Under the pieces are notes generated by a model. That model searched no databases and was not told the origin of the DNA. It worked only from the letters and a program-made list of their open reading frames with translations. A stretch of DNA of 64,000 nucleotides, from NCBI GenBank assembly GCA_016712625.1, contig JADJQQ010000029.1, positions 1 to 64,000 on the forward strand. The letters run 5' to 3'. Positions 36,141 through 44,435 of the stretch are shown in pieces; within the stretch, counting starts at the first letter, position 1, and every line of letters begins with the position of its first letter. Both the position numbers and the translations under genes were made by a program. The stretch is from Candidatus Competibacteraceae bacterium. GTDB taxonomy: Bacteria > Pseudomonadota > Gammaproteobacteria > Competibacterales > Competibacteraceae.

Positions 36141-36589
36141 CAGTATAATTTTTGCTGCGTTTCTTGTTGTAATGATTGATGAGAGCAGCACTTAATAATG
36201 AGCGATTCAAATCGGCAACCTATTAATTTATAATGGATATCTAGTATAGAAAATTCTATTTACTGAATTCACTAACCGACGCGAAACAGTGAAGATAATT
36301 TCTGTGCTTGGTGCGCTTAAAACTATCATTGTTAGCCAGATAGAACGGATTATGACAGCGATATGACAATCCCGCCATGCTTAAGAATTCAACAATAATA
36401 TTCATATTTTGCCTGGGTCGTACTAAAATCCATTAATAAGCTACAGAAGTTCCAACAACGACCCAATCGAAAAATTTTGCTGGCGAAATTAGCGGGCAAT
36501 AGGGGCAAGGCATATCAATAAGCTAGCGGCGCTGGTTCAGTTGCGTGAAAAACTACGTTTTGTTCTCCAACTCTTAGGTGGTGTGTTAC

Positions 36590-38422
36590 ATGAAAAAGCA
36601 AAAAACCAAAACCGTTAATCCGGAAAAAGATAGTCCGGCGATACACCCAGGCATGGGCGCCATACCCCATCCATCGGGAGTCGCCTTTCGGGTCTGGGCG
36701 CCTCATGCAACTGAGGTCGCCGTCGTGGGTTCATTTAACGACTGGGATAAAAGTCGCCATCCTTTAAGGCGCGAAGATAACGGCTATTGGTATGATGATG
36801 TGGCCGAAGCACGGATTGGTCACGAATACCGCTATCTCTTGACTACTCCTTGGGGTGAGCTGTCCCGTATCGATCCATATGCGCGCGAGGTCACCAATTC
36901 GATTGGTAACGGCGTCGTGCACGATCCCCATTTCGACTGGGAGAACGACCAATTTCAATGTCCGCCTTGGAATGAATTGGTCATCTACGAAATGCATGTT
37001 GGCACTTTTTACGATCCGAATCCGGAGGATGATCGGCCCGCGGGGTTTAAAGACGTCGAAAGCCAATTCCAACATCTCAAGCGTCTCGGCGTAAACGCTT
37101 TGCAACTGATGCCGGTCGCTGAGTTTGCCGGTGACCGATCGTGGGGCTACAACCCGGCACATATCTTCGCGGTGGAATCGTCCTATGGTGGGCCTAAGGC
37201 GTTCAAGGACTTTGTGAAAAAGGCCCATAAAAATGGCTTCGCGGTGATTCTGGATGTGGTCTATAACCACTTCGGGCCATCCGATCTCGACCTTTGGCGC
37301 TTCGACGGCTGGAGCGAAAACGACGGCGGCGGCATCTATTTCTTCCAAGACGACCGGCGTCACACCCCTTGGGGCGATACCCGGCCTGATTACGGCCGGG
37401 GCGAAGTCCGCCAGTTTATCCGGGACAATGCGTTGTATTGGCTTGAGGATTATCACGTCGACGGCCTGCGCATGGACATGACGGTTTACATTCACAAGCA
37501 CGGTTCGGGCGCCGCGCCGATTCCGGAAGGCTGGAGCTTGTTGCAGTGGATCAATCGCGAGATCGCCGAAAAATTTCCTGGCCGGATCACCATCGCGGAA
37601 GATTTGCAGAAAGATCCTTATGTCACCAAGGATGAACACGACGGCGGTGCCGGTTTCAGCGCCCAATGGAGTTCCAGCTTTGTTCACCCGATTCGGGAGG
37701 TGGTTATCCTCGCTTCCGATGAATATCGCTCGATGGAAGCGGTCGCCGCGGCTATCCAGTTCCGTTACAACATCGACTCTTTCGAGCGCATTATTTACAG
37801 CGAATCGCATGATGAAGTCGCTAACGGCAAGGCGCGGGTACCACAAGAGGTCGATGGCGGCGATGCGAAGGGTTTTTACGCCCAGAAGCGCTCCACGCTG
37901 GCCACCGCTTTGGTGTTTACGGCGGCGGGCATTCCGATGCTGTTTCAGGGCCAGGAATTTCTGGAGGGCGACTGGTTCCGCGATACGGTGCCGGTGGATT
38001 GGGATAACTCCAAGGATTTTCGCGGGATCGTGCGCTTATACCGTGATTTGGTACGGCTACGGCTCAATCGTGACGGTAAGACCCGCGGCTTGTGCGGGCA
38101 GCATGTGCACGTTACGCATTGCAATGATCCGGCGAATATGATTGCGTTCCGGCGCTGGGATACGGGCGGACCGGGCGATGATGTGCTGGTGGTGGCCAAT
38201 TTTTCCAACGAGCGGCGGGAGAATTATCGCGTCGGCTTTCCGGCCGAGGGCCAGTGGAAGCTGCGGCTCAATTCCGACTGGCAGGGCTATAGTTCGCTCT
38301 TTACCGGTACGGCGGAAGAGGATGTTGTGGCCGAAGCCAACGGTTATGACAATCTCCCGGCGAGCGCCTCGGTGTCCATTGGCCCCTATAGCGTGCTGAT
38401 TTTCTCCCAAGAGCCAGGATAA
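36590..38422 (+). CDS. GH13 glycosidase with CBM48 (branching enzyme / trehalohydrolase type)
   Basis: A 610-residue protein. Residues about 20-110 form a CBM48-like domain (GVAFRVWAPHATEVAVVGSFNDWD). The GH13 barrel spans about 125-500, with ELVIYEMHVGTF, the region I-like VILDVVYNHFG, the nucleophile Asp in VDGLRMDMTVYI, the acid/base Glu in RITIAEDLQKD and the transition-state Asp in YSESHDEVANG. A beta domain ends in SIGPYSVLIFSQ. It is shorter than GlgB and lacks its N1 domain; the pattern resembles branching-type or malto-oligosyltrehalose trehalohydrolase-like enzymes. AGGTGG lies seven bases before the ATG. No glycogen or trehalose genes are adjacent, so the substrate is open. Confidence 0.85.
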   Translation: MKKQKTKTVNPEKDSPAIHPGMGAIPHPSGVAFRVWAPHATEVAVVGSFNDWDKSRHPLRREDNGYWYDDVAEARIGHEYRYLLTTPWGELSRIDPYAREVTNSIGNGVVHDPHFDWENDQFQCPPWNELVIYEMHVGTFYDPNPEDDRPAGFKDVESQFQHLKRLGVNALQLMPVAEFAGDRSWGYNPAHIFAVESSYGGPKAFKDFVKKAHKNGFAVILDVVYNHFGPSDLDLWRFDGWSENDGGGIYFFQDDRRHTPWGDTRPDYGRGEVRQFIRDNALYWLEDYHVDGLRMDMTVYIHKHGSGAAPIPEGWSLLQWINREIAEKFPGRITIAEDLQKDPYVTKDEHDGGAGFSAQWSSSFVHPIREVVILASDEYRSMEAVAAAIQFRYNIDSFERIIYSESHDEVANGKARVPQEVDGGDAKGFYAQKRSTLATALVFTAAGIPMLFQGQEFLEGDWFRDTVPVDWDNSKDFRGIVRLYRDLVRLRLNRDGKTRGLCGQHVHVTHCNDPANMIAFRRWDTGGPGDDVLVVANFSNERRENYRVGFPAEGQWKLRLNSDWQGYSSLFTGTAEEDVVAEANGYDNLPASASVSIGPYSVLIFSQEPG

Positions 38423-38441
38423 AACGCCCAAGCATCCACTT

Positions 38442-38480
38442 GGGTCATGCGGCTCTTGCTGGGTAGCCGCATGACCCTTT
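38442..38480 (+). terminator. intrinsic terminator after the GH13 gene
   Basis: A 13-bp perfect inverted repeat, GGGTCATGCGGCT and its complement, with a 10-base loop and a short T run, starting 20 bases past the stop codon. Confidence 0.65.
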
Positions 38481-38583
38481 CGCCTGCTACTGCTGCATTG
38501 GCGGATTTAACGCGGCCTCCTCGGTGGCTCAGATCGTGGGAAGGCCCTAGCTGATTCCAATAGCGACCAAGAGACTGCAAAAG

Positions 38584-39096
38584 ATGACGAAAACTACTGC
38601 AATAAGCTTGACGGTATCCATGCTTGTCCTCGGGTCCGGATTGCCCTTATTAGGGAATGCGCAACCAACCCCTCCCCCACCGTTAAGCGCGCCGCCTCAA
38701 GCTGAAAAAATCCCGACCGCCGCTGAATCGACCGCGCCGCGTCCGGCGCCCGCTGCCGGCACGGCGCAGGTGAATACAAACGAACACGGCGTCCGTTATT
38801 TGTCGGGTGGCGTCAGCGAAGACGAACGCCAAGAACTCCGCGCTCTCTCCAATCAGTTTAATTTAGAGCTTATGTTTGCCGCCCAGGGTGGCGGCGAGTA
38901 CATGGCCGATGTTCAGGTTCGGATTCTTGATTCGAAGGGTGGGATCGTGTTGGATGCGCTCTCAAAAGGCCCTTATTTCTTGGCGCAATTACCGACGGGC
39001 GCTTATACAGTGACAGCGAGCGCCAATAATCAAAATCAGCAGAAAACGGCTCAGATCGGCTCCGCGCAGTCTAAATTAAGCTTCTACTGGCGTTAG
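38584..39096 (+). CDS. secreted protein with carboxypeptidase-regulatory-like beta domain
   Basis: A 170-residue exported protein. A signal peptide (about 1-26, cleavage after GNA) is followed by a Pro/Ala-rich linker (TPPPPLSAPPQ, about 28-60), a conserved VRYLSGGVSEDERQELRALSNQFNLELMFAAQGGGEY segment and a beta-sandwich of the transthyretin/carboxypeptidase regulatory kind (ADVQVRILDSKGGIVLDALSKGPYFLAQLPTGAYTVTAS). It is a family of small periplasmic proteins of unknown role. It stands alone, convergent with the RNase gene. Confidence 0.65.
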   Translation: MTKTTAISLTVSMLVLGSGLPLLGNAQPTPPPPLSAPPQAEKIPTAAESTAPRPAPAAGTAQVNTNEHGVRYLSGGVSEDERQELRALSNQFNLELMFAAQGGGEYMADVQVRILDSKGGIVLDALSKGPYFLAQLPTGAYTVTASANNQNQQKTAQIGSAQSKLSFYWR

Positions 39097-39118
39097 CCCA
39101 CCGCAAATTTAAGCTAGC

Positions 39119-39631
39119 TCAATATGGAAAGAGGCCCACGGCGGCAACGATGCTGTTACGTTGCTCCACAGTCAGCCCCGTGACGATATAGAAGCCATTG
39201 CGCCAGAGCGGATCAAGCGTTTGCGCGTGAACCTGTATGGCGGCTTGTCGCTGGGCGGCGTTGCCCCCGGTTGCGCCCACCCGCTCGTAATGACAGGCGG
39301 TAAAGAACACCTGACCGGTTTTCCGCCGCACCACCAGACGCCGCATGGCGCGATTGGGCGCTCCGGGCGTGGGTACGGTAAATTCCAGATACTCGCCGCG
39401 CGGCAAATCGCCGAAGCGGTTGCCAAATTCGCCGCCGTCGTGATTAGGGTGGGAAAACGGCCCGCCACGGATAATATGGGCGAGCGTTTGCTGGGCTTCG
39501 AAAGGTAATTGATCGTAGCTGACGGCCACCATCGCATGGTGGTTAATACCCCGTCCGAGCAAGCCGTGCCGGCGTAAGGCCAGATCGTCGAGCGGGTCAG
39601 TTTTAACATGGGTATTGACCGGTCCAGGCAT
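39119..39631 (-). CDS. barnase/RNase Sa-type microbial ribonuclease
   Basis: About 170 residues. The C-terminal domain reads IIRGGPFSHPNHDGGEFGNRFGDLP, LEFTVPTPGAPNRAMRRLVV and VFFTACHYERVG, matching the N1/T1/barnase fold: catalytic Glu in the EFTVPTPG strand, Arg in RAMRRLVV and His in CHYERV (usually DHYxxF). These enzymes cut RNA 3' of guanosine. No signal peptide is evident and no barstar-like inhibitor gene is adjacent, which is unusual for an active cytoplasmic RNase. ATG at 39631 is preferred (GAAGTGAG upstream); a GTG at 39673 is the alternative. Confidence 0.7.
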   Translation of the reverse strand: MPGPVNTHVKTDPLDDLALRRHGLLGRGINHHAMVAVSYDQLPFEAQQTLAHIIRGGPFSHPNHDGGEFGNRFGDLPRGEYLEFTVPTPGAPNRAMRRLVVRRKTGQVFFTACHYERVGATGGNAAQRQAAIQVHAQTLDPLWRNGFYIVTGLTVEQRNSIVAAVGLFPY

Positions 39632-39871
39632 TTTGAAACTCACTTCTGTTGAGTAACGCTCATCAATAGACACCCGGATTTAAGCAAATAAAATGCCAAT
39701 TCATAGCCCGCTGTAATTCTTAAATCAATCAATTGGGTCAAGTTAGAGAGCGTTATTGCGCTATTTTGCGGTCCACGCTTCGTGGGTATCTATCGAAATC
39801 CTGAATACTTCTAAATAACTACGACATCGTTGGCGCGTTTTCGGCGCACTGGTTTTTTTCGGGCCTCGAAT

Positions 39872-40570
39872 TCACCGTTCCAAGGAAGCCTGCCAGTTGG
39901 GATCGATACGGCCATCGACGATACCAATCCGCCGGTCAGCGGCTTTGGCGAAGGTCAGATCGTGAGTGACCGCAATCACGGTCTTGCCGAAATCGCGGGT
40001 GAGATCATGCAAGATTTGTCGCACGTTGGCCCCGGCGCGGGTATCCAGATTGCCGGTCGGTTCGTCGGCGAAAATGATCGGTGGGTCGTTAGCCAAGGCG
40101 CGGGCAATGGCCGCCCGCTGACGCTGCCCGCCAGAGATCTGATGGGGGCGCTTGTGCAGATGCTCATTCAGGCCAAATTGCTCCAACAAGTCCCTCGCCC
40201 GGATTTGAGCGGCCGGCTCCGCCAGCGCGCCCAGCCGCCGCAGTGGCAGCATCACGTTATCGAGCACCGAAAATTCCGCCAAGAGAAAATGAAACTGAAA
40301 GACAAAGCCGAGCTTTTGCAGGCGAGTTGTCGCCAGTTCATCCTCGCCAAAACCGGACGTATCCCGTCCGTCAAGCAGAATCCGCCCTGAAGTTGGGGTA
40401 TCCAGCAATCCTAAAAGATACAGCAACGACGATTTTCCGGAACCAGATGGCCCCATGATGACCACGAATTCACCCCGCTCCACCGCCAAGGTGACCTCTT
40501 GCACCAAAGTTACCGGGACTTCGCCGGGCAGGACCCGTCCAAGCTGCTCAGCCGCCAGAACAGGCGTCAT
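39872..40570 (-). CDS. ABC transporter ATP-binding protein (LolD/MacB type)
   Basis: A 232-residue ATPase: Walker A GPSGSGKSSLLYLLG, Q loop FVFQFHFLL, signature ISGGQRQRAAIARAL, Walker B IIFADEPTGNLD, H loop AVTHD. The family-typical LLGLLDTPTSGRILLDG follows Walker A. It starts inside the end of the permease gene (ATGA overlap at 40567-40570), forming an operon adaptor-permease-ATPase read leftward. Such sets extract lipoproteins or export small molecules and peptides across the envelope. Confidence 0.9.
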   Translation of the reverse strand: MTPVLAAEQLGRVLPGEVPVTLVQEVTLAVERGEFVVIMGPSGSGKSSLLYLLGLLDTPTSGRILLDGRDTSGFGEDELATTRLQKLGFVFQFHFLLAEFSVLDNVMLPLRRLGALAEPAAQIRARDLLEQFGLNEHLHKRPHQISGGQRQRAAIARALANDPPIIFADEPTGNLDTRAGANVRQILHDLTRDFGKTVIAVTHDLTFAKAADRRIGIVDGRIDPNWQASLER

Positions 40571-41811
40571 CCCATCCCCCGCAAGATCGTCACCGGTTGC
40601 ACGCGTCCCGCCTTGTGCGCTGGCAGATACGCCGCGCCGACCGCCGAGACCAAAGCGAACCCAGCGGCCAGCAAAAACTGCTCGTAACCCCAGTAAATCG
40701 GTAAATGAACCAACTCGCTCGCACCGGGCGGCTTGAGTTTCACCCCCGCTAGTAAGCGCATCAGCCCAGTCCCTAATAGCAGGCCAAGCAGGCTGCCGAT
40801 CAAACCCAACAGGACCCCTTCCGCCAGAAAGATCCAGCGAATGTCGCGGGCGTGAAAACCCATCGATTTAAGGATGGCGATATCGTGTGTCTTCTCCATC
40901 ACGATGGTTGAGATGGTGTTGTAAATGCCAAACGCAGCCACCACCAAAATCGCCGACACCACGCTATACATGATCATATTGCGCACAAACAGCACGCTCA
41001 TCAAATCTTCCGACGCCTCCAACCACGACACGGATTTGTAGCCGGTGCGCGCTTCGATCAGGGCTGCCACCCCGCGCGCGCTGTAAGGGTCGTCGAGCTG
41101 GATGATGAAACGGTTGACGCGGTTGGGTCGATCCAGCAAGCTCTGCGCCCGCTTGAGCGAAACGAAGGTTTGGGCTTCGTCGTAACTGGCGTTGCCGGTG
41201 CGAAAGATCCCGACGATCTTCAACGCCCGTCCCTCGCCCGTCGTCGCCGCGACATTCAGCACGCTTCCCATGCTTAGCCCGAACTTCTTGGCCAAGCCAA
41301 CGCCGATGATGATGCCGTTCGAGTTGGCGGCCAGCGCGTCCAGGGAGCCTTCGATCAGCTTTTCCTCAATGGTGGAGACTTGTTTCATCTTGGCGGGAAT
41401 CGCGCCGGTGATGGTAACGCCTTGGGTGCGGCCAGCAAAGGTTAGGACCACCGCGCTGACGAGCGTCGGAGCGGCGCGCAAACCGGGCAGCGATTCGATG
41501 AAGGTCAGTTTTTGGGCATGGCCGCGAATCCCTCGTACTTCATGCAGTGGCTTGACTCGTCGCACCTCGACAGCGCCTTCAGGCCAGCGTAGCACCGCCG
41601 GTTGCACCTGGGGATTGCGGTATTCATCAGAAACAGTGATGTGCGGACTGTTGTCGATCAGGCGCTTGATAAAATCCCGCTCGGAGCCGCGCATCAGGGA
41701 AGATACCGCCAGGAAAAAGGCCACGCCAAGCACGATGCCAATCAGGGAAACCAGCGTCGGGCGCTTGCGATTGACCAGATGCGTGACGGCAATGCCGAGT
41801 TGGATTGACAC
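40567..41811 (-). CDS. ABC transporter permease (LolC/MacB type, FtsX fold)
   Basis: A 414-residue permease with four membrane segments: one near the N-terminus (about 17-37), a large MacB-like periplasmic domain (about 45-270), and three C-terminal segments (about 280-305, 335-360 and 375-400) of the FtsX type, with SILVVAAFGIYNTISTIVMEKTHDIAILKSMGF as the coupling-helix region. It overlaps the ATPase gene and is three bases from the adaptor gene, so the three act together. Confidence 0.88.
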   Translation of the reverse strand: MSIQLGIAVTHLVNRKRPTLVSLIGIVLGVAFFLAVSSLMRGSERDFIKRLIDNSPHITVSDEYRNPQVQPAVLRWPEGAVEVRRVKPLHEVRGIRGHAQKLTFIESLPGLRAAPTLVSAVVLTFAGRTQGVTITGAIPAKMKQVSTIEEKLIEGSLDALAANSNGIIIGVGLAKKFGLSMGSVLNVAATTGEGRALKIVGIFRTGNASYDEAQTFVSLKRAQSLLDRPNRVNRFIIQLDDPYSARGVAALIEARTGYKSVSWLEASEDLMSVLFVRNMIMYSVVSAILVVAAFGIYNTISTIVMEKTHDIAILKSMGFHARDIRWIFLAEGVLLGLIGSLLGLLLGTGLMRLLAGVKLKPPGASELVHLPIYWGYEQFLLAAGFALVSAVGAAYLPAHKAGRVQPVTILRGMG

Positions 41812-41814
41812 CGA

Positions 41815-42846
41815 TCAACCGGCCTTGGCGCTCGGTTGCCCATTAAGCTTCACCCGCGCCCGCCGCCCTTCTGTCAATCCCGCCGTGGGACGAACGACGA
41901 CCGCCTCGTTTTCCGTCAAACCGGAGAGGATTTCGATACGTGCTTCACCACCGATTCCGGTTTGAATCGGCTGGCGCTGCAATCGCCCTGCTCGCACCAC
42001 CCAGACGTGCCCATCCACCGCCGCCGTGGCTGGCACCAACAGTGCATTGTCATGCTGGGCGACGACGATATTGACTTCGGCGGTCATACCGACCCGCAGT
42101 GGAAAATCGCCGCGCGGTTCGATCCGTACCCGAAAGCCGCGGCTGGCCGAATCGCCTTTGGGAGTGATGGCGGAAAGCCGGCCGTCCATGACGTGATCCG
42201 GCAGCGCCGGCGCGCGAATCAGCACGGGCTGGCCGGGCTGGACAAGCAGGATGTCTTCCTCGTCGACCTCCGCCGCAATCCGCAATGGCTCGCGCCGAGC
42301 AAAATAAAAGATCGGCTGGTTGGCGGGAATCAGTTGACCCACTTCGCCATCGCGGCGCAGGATTTGGCCGTCCGCTGGAGCCACCAGGGTCATGAAGGCA
42401 CGCAGCGCGCGGGCGCGAGCGGCCGAGGCGTCCGCCGCTTGCCACTCGGAACGCGCCCGATCGCGTTCCAGCACCGTCCCCAAGCCTTTATCGAGCAAGG
42501 TCTGCGCGCGGTCGAGCTGCGATTTCGCGAATTGCAACCGCGCCATCAGTTCGTCCACCGAGCGTTGCAGATCGGCATCTTCTAGCCGGGCCAGCTCCTG
42601 GCCGCCACGGACTTGCGCCCCTTCCTCCGCCTTGAGTTCCACCAGTCGGCCCGCGGTACGGGGCGCTATCGGCAACATCACAGCCGGTTCGACGGTACCG
42701 GTGGCGTAAACCGCCCGCACCGCTGGGCCTCGGGTTGGATGCACGATTTCCACGGTCACCGGGCCAAACAACCGCCAGGCCACGGCGCTGATACCCGCCA
42801 ACACGCCTAACGCAATCACTGTCCAGAAAAACCCATGTCGTTTCAT
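41815..42846 (-). CDS. periplasmic adaptor (HlyD/RND-MFP type) of the ABC exporter
   Basis: A 343-residue membrane fusion protein: an N-terminal anchor (FFWTVIALGVLAGISAVAWRLF), split lipoyl half-sites (GRLVELKAEEGAQVRGGQELARLEDADLQ and APADGQILRRDGEVGQLI), an alpha-helical hairpin (about 85-140) and a beta-barrel ending in a membrane-proximal domain (RRARVKLNGQPS). First gene of the adaptor-permease-ATPase operon; the presence of an adaptor makes a MacAB-like tripartite efflux function more likely than lipoprotein sorting. Confidence 0.88.
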   Translation of the reverse strand: MKRHGFFWTVIALGVLAGISAVAWRLFGPVTVEIVHPTRGPAVRAVYATGTVEPAVMLPIAPRTAGRLVELKAEEGAQVRGGQELARLEDADLQRSVDELMARLQFAKSQLDRAQTLLDKGLGTVLERDRARSEWQAADASAARARALRAFMTLVAPADGQILRRDGEVGQLIPANQPIFYFARREPLRIAAEVDEEDILLVQPGQPVLIRAPALPDHVMDGRLSAITPKGDSASRGFRVRIEPRGDFPLRVGMTAEVNIVVAQHDNALLVPATAAVDGHVWVVRAGRLQRQPIQTGIGGEARIEILSGLTENEAVVVRPTAGLTEGRRARVKLNGQPSAKAG

Positions 42847-42946
42847 GGGTCTATCATAACGGGTTCCGCCGGGTTCCGCCGGGTTCGCCGCATCGGCCTT
42901 TCGCTAACGATCTATCTCAAGTTCGTCCGATCAATCCCAACCAACG

Positions 42947-43723
42947 CTAGCGCTCCACGAAGGCCCGTTCGATCACATAATGGCCCGGCACGCCGGTATG
43001 CGGCGAGATGGTGAACCCCAGCGCGTTCAGCAGGGCGCAGGTATCTTTTAATAACCCAGGACTGCCGCAAATCATCACCCGATCCTGAGCGGAATCGAGC
43101 GGCGGCAGGCCGAGGTCAGTGAACAACTTGCCGCTTTCGATCAGATGGGTCAGCCGACCGCGATTCTGGAAAGGTTCGCGAGTCACCGTGGGATAGTAAA
43201 TCAGCTTTTCGCGGATGGCTTCCCCCAGAAACTCGTTTTGCGGCAATTCCTCCTTGAGAAAATCGGCATAAGCCAACTCGCTGATATGACGAACGCCATG
43301 CACCAGTAGCACCTTGTCGAACCGCTCGTAAGTCGCCGGGTCTTTGATGATGCTCAGGAATGGCGCCAAACCGGTGCCTGAGCCGAGCAAATACAGCCGC
43401 TGACCGGGTAGCAGATCATCGATCACGAGCGTACCCACCGGCTTGCGGCTGACCAGAATCGAGTCGCCTTCCTTCAGATGTTGCAAGCGGGAAGTCAGCG
43501 GGCCGTTGCGCACCTTGATGCTGAAAAACTCGAGATGTTCCTCATAGTTGGCGCTCGCAATGCTGTAAGCCCGCATCAGCGGTCGTCCTTCCACTTCTAG
43601 ACCGATCATGACGAATTCACCGTTACGAAAGCGAAGCGCCGGATCGCGAGTGGTTTTGAAGCTGAAGAGGGTTTCGTTCCAGTGGTGAACGTCGAGCACA
43701 TGTTCGGTATTAAAAGCTTTCAT
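42947..43723 (-). CDS. fpr: ferredoxin-NADP+ reductase
   Basis: A 258-residue flavoprotein with FAD-binding RAYSIASANYEEHLEFFSIKV (RxYS motif), the NADP domain LYLLGSGTGLAPFLSIIKD and the C-terminal VMICGSPGLLKDTCALLNALGF. The C-terminus ends YVIERAFVER, as in the bacterial short-form Fpr class, where the terminal aromatic region contacts the flavin. It transfers electrons between NADPH and ferredoxin/flavodoxin. Monocistronic as far as seen. The 425-bp gap beyond its start shows no gene. Confidence 0.9.
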   Translation of the reverse strand: MKAFNTEHVLDVHHWNETLFSFKTTRDPALRFRNGEFVMIGLEVEGRPLMRAYSIASANYEEHLEFFSIKVRNGPLTSRLQHLKEGDSILVSRKPVGTLVIDDLLPGQRLYLLGSGTGLAPFLSIIKDPATYERFDKVLLVHGVRHISELAYADFLKEELPQNEFLGEAIREKLIYYPTVTREPFQNRGRLTHLIESGKLFTDLGLPPLDSAQDRVMICGSPGLLKDTCALLNALGFTISPHTGVPGHYVIERAFVER

Positions 43724-44148
43724 TGCGATAACTTCAGTTGAAAAAGGCTATGTCCCCTCACGGCGCTGGTCGGAATGGAACTTTTGATGAGGAGTGGCAG
43801 CCTCATTCCATGAAGATCCGCATATGAGGGGGTCGAAAGCGTCTTGCCGGAATATGCTACATGGGCACCTGTAAAATTTGAATGATCGATTTTTTATATC
43901 GATATACACCGTTGGATAGCGCTGGGAGAGCGCCGTGGATAGTATCGATCAACGTTGAGCGATGAGACAGAGCATAATGTCTTTAGGGTCAACTCATTAT
44001 CTGCTAGTCGTTGCGGGCCATTTCGTGTTGCGTTATGTTGTTTGTAATAAGTCAGAACAATGCATTAATCAATGAAATTTAAAGCATGGATTATGACTAA
44101 AGCGCTTCTTTGCAACTGGGGGATTACTGATAGAGGCCAGGAGTCACC
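43724..44148. other. intergenic region, 425 bp
   Basis: A divergent gap between fpr and the VPEID-CTERM gene. No RNA gene or repeat is supported; it presumably holds both promoters. Confidence 0.4.
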
Positions 44149-44379
44149 ATGAAAAAACAGTTAAGATCGGCTTTGGTGGTTAGCGCTGTTGCGCTGCAAC
44201 TCGTTGCAGGCAATTGTTGGGCCGACGCTAGCGAAAAGGGCTGTTTAAACAGCGGAGGGAAAGCTCGAGGCTGTGCGCCAAAAGTACCAGAAATTGATGT
44301 GGGCGCAGGCGGCGGCGCCATCGCCTTATTGATTGGTGGTTTGCTGCTAGCCGCGGAAAAGCGTCGGCGTTCTTCCTAA
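44149..44379 (+). CDS. VPEID-CTERM sorting-signal protein, exosortase substrate
   Basis: A 76-residue precursor. The signal peptide (about 1-25, cleavage after CWA) is followed by only about 20 residues (DASEKGCLNSGGKARGCAPK), then VPEID (46-50), a glycine-rich membrane helix (VGAGGGAIALLIGGLLLAA) and a basic tail (EKRRRSS). That tripartite end is the VPEID-CTERM signal recognised by exosortase E. Two Cys in the short mature region are ten apart and could form a disulfide. AGGAG precedes the ATG. The exosortase gene follows 57 bases on, so this is a dedicated substrate-enzyme pair. Confidence 0.85.
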   Translation: MKKQLRSALVVSAVALQLVAGNCWADASEKGCLNSGGKARGCAPKVPEIDVGAGGGAIALLIGGLLLAAEKRRRSS

Positions 44380-44435
44380 GAAACTTCGCGCAAACTCCGC
44401 GCCAAAGCCGAACCAAGCCCTAGAGGCGAGGCAAG

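Noticed and set aside
36764..37846. A 360-codon minus-strand frame in the GH13 gene
   Set aside because: Antisense to catalytic motifs of the enzyme; no domain and no start signal.
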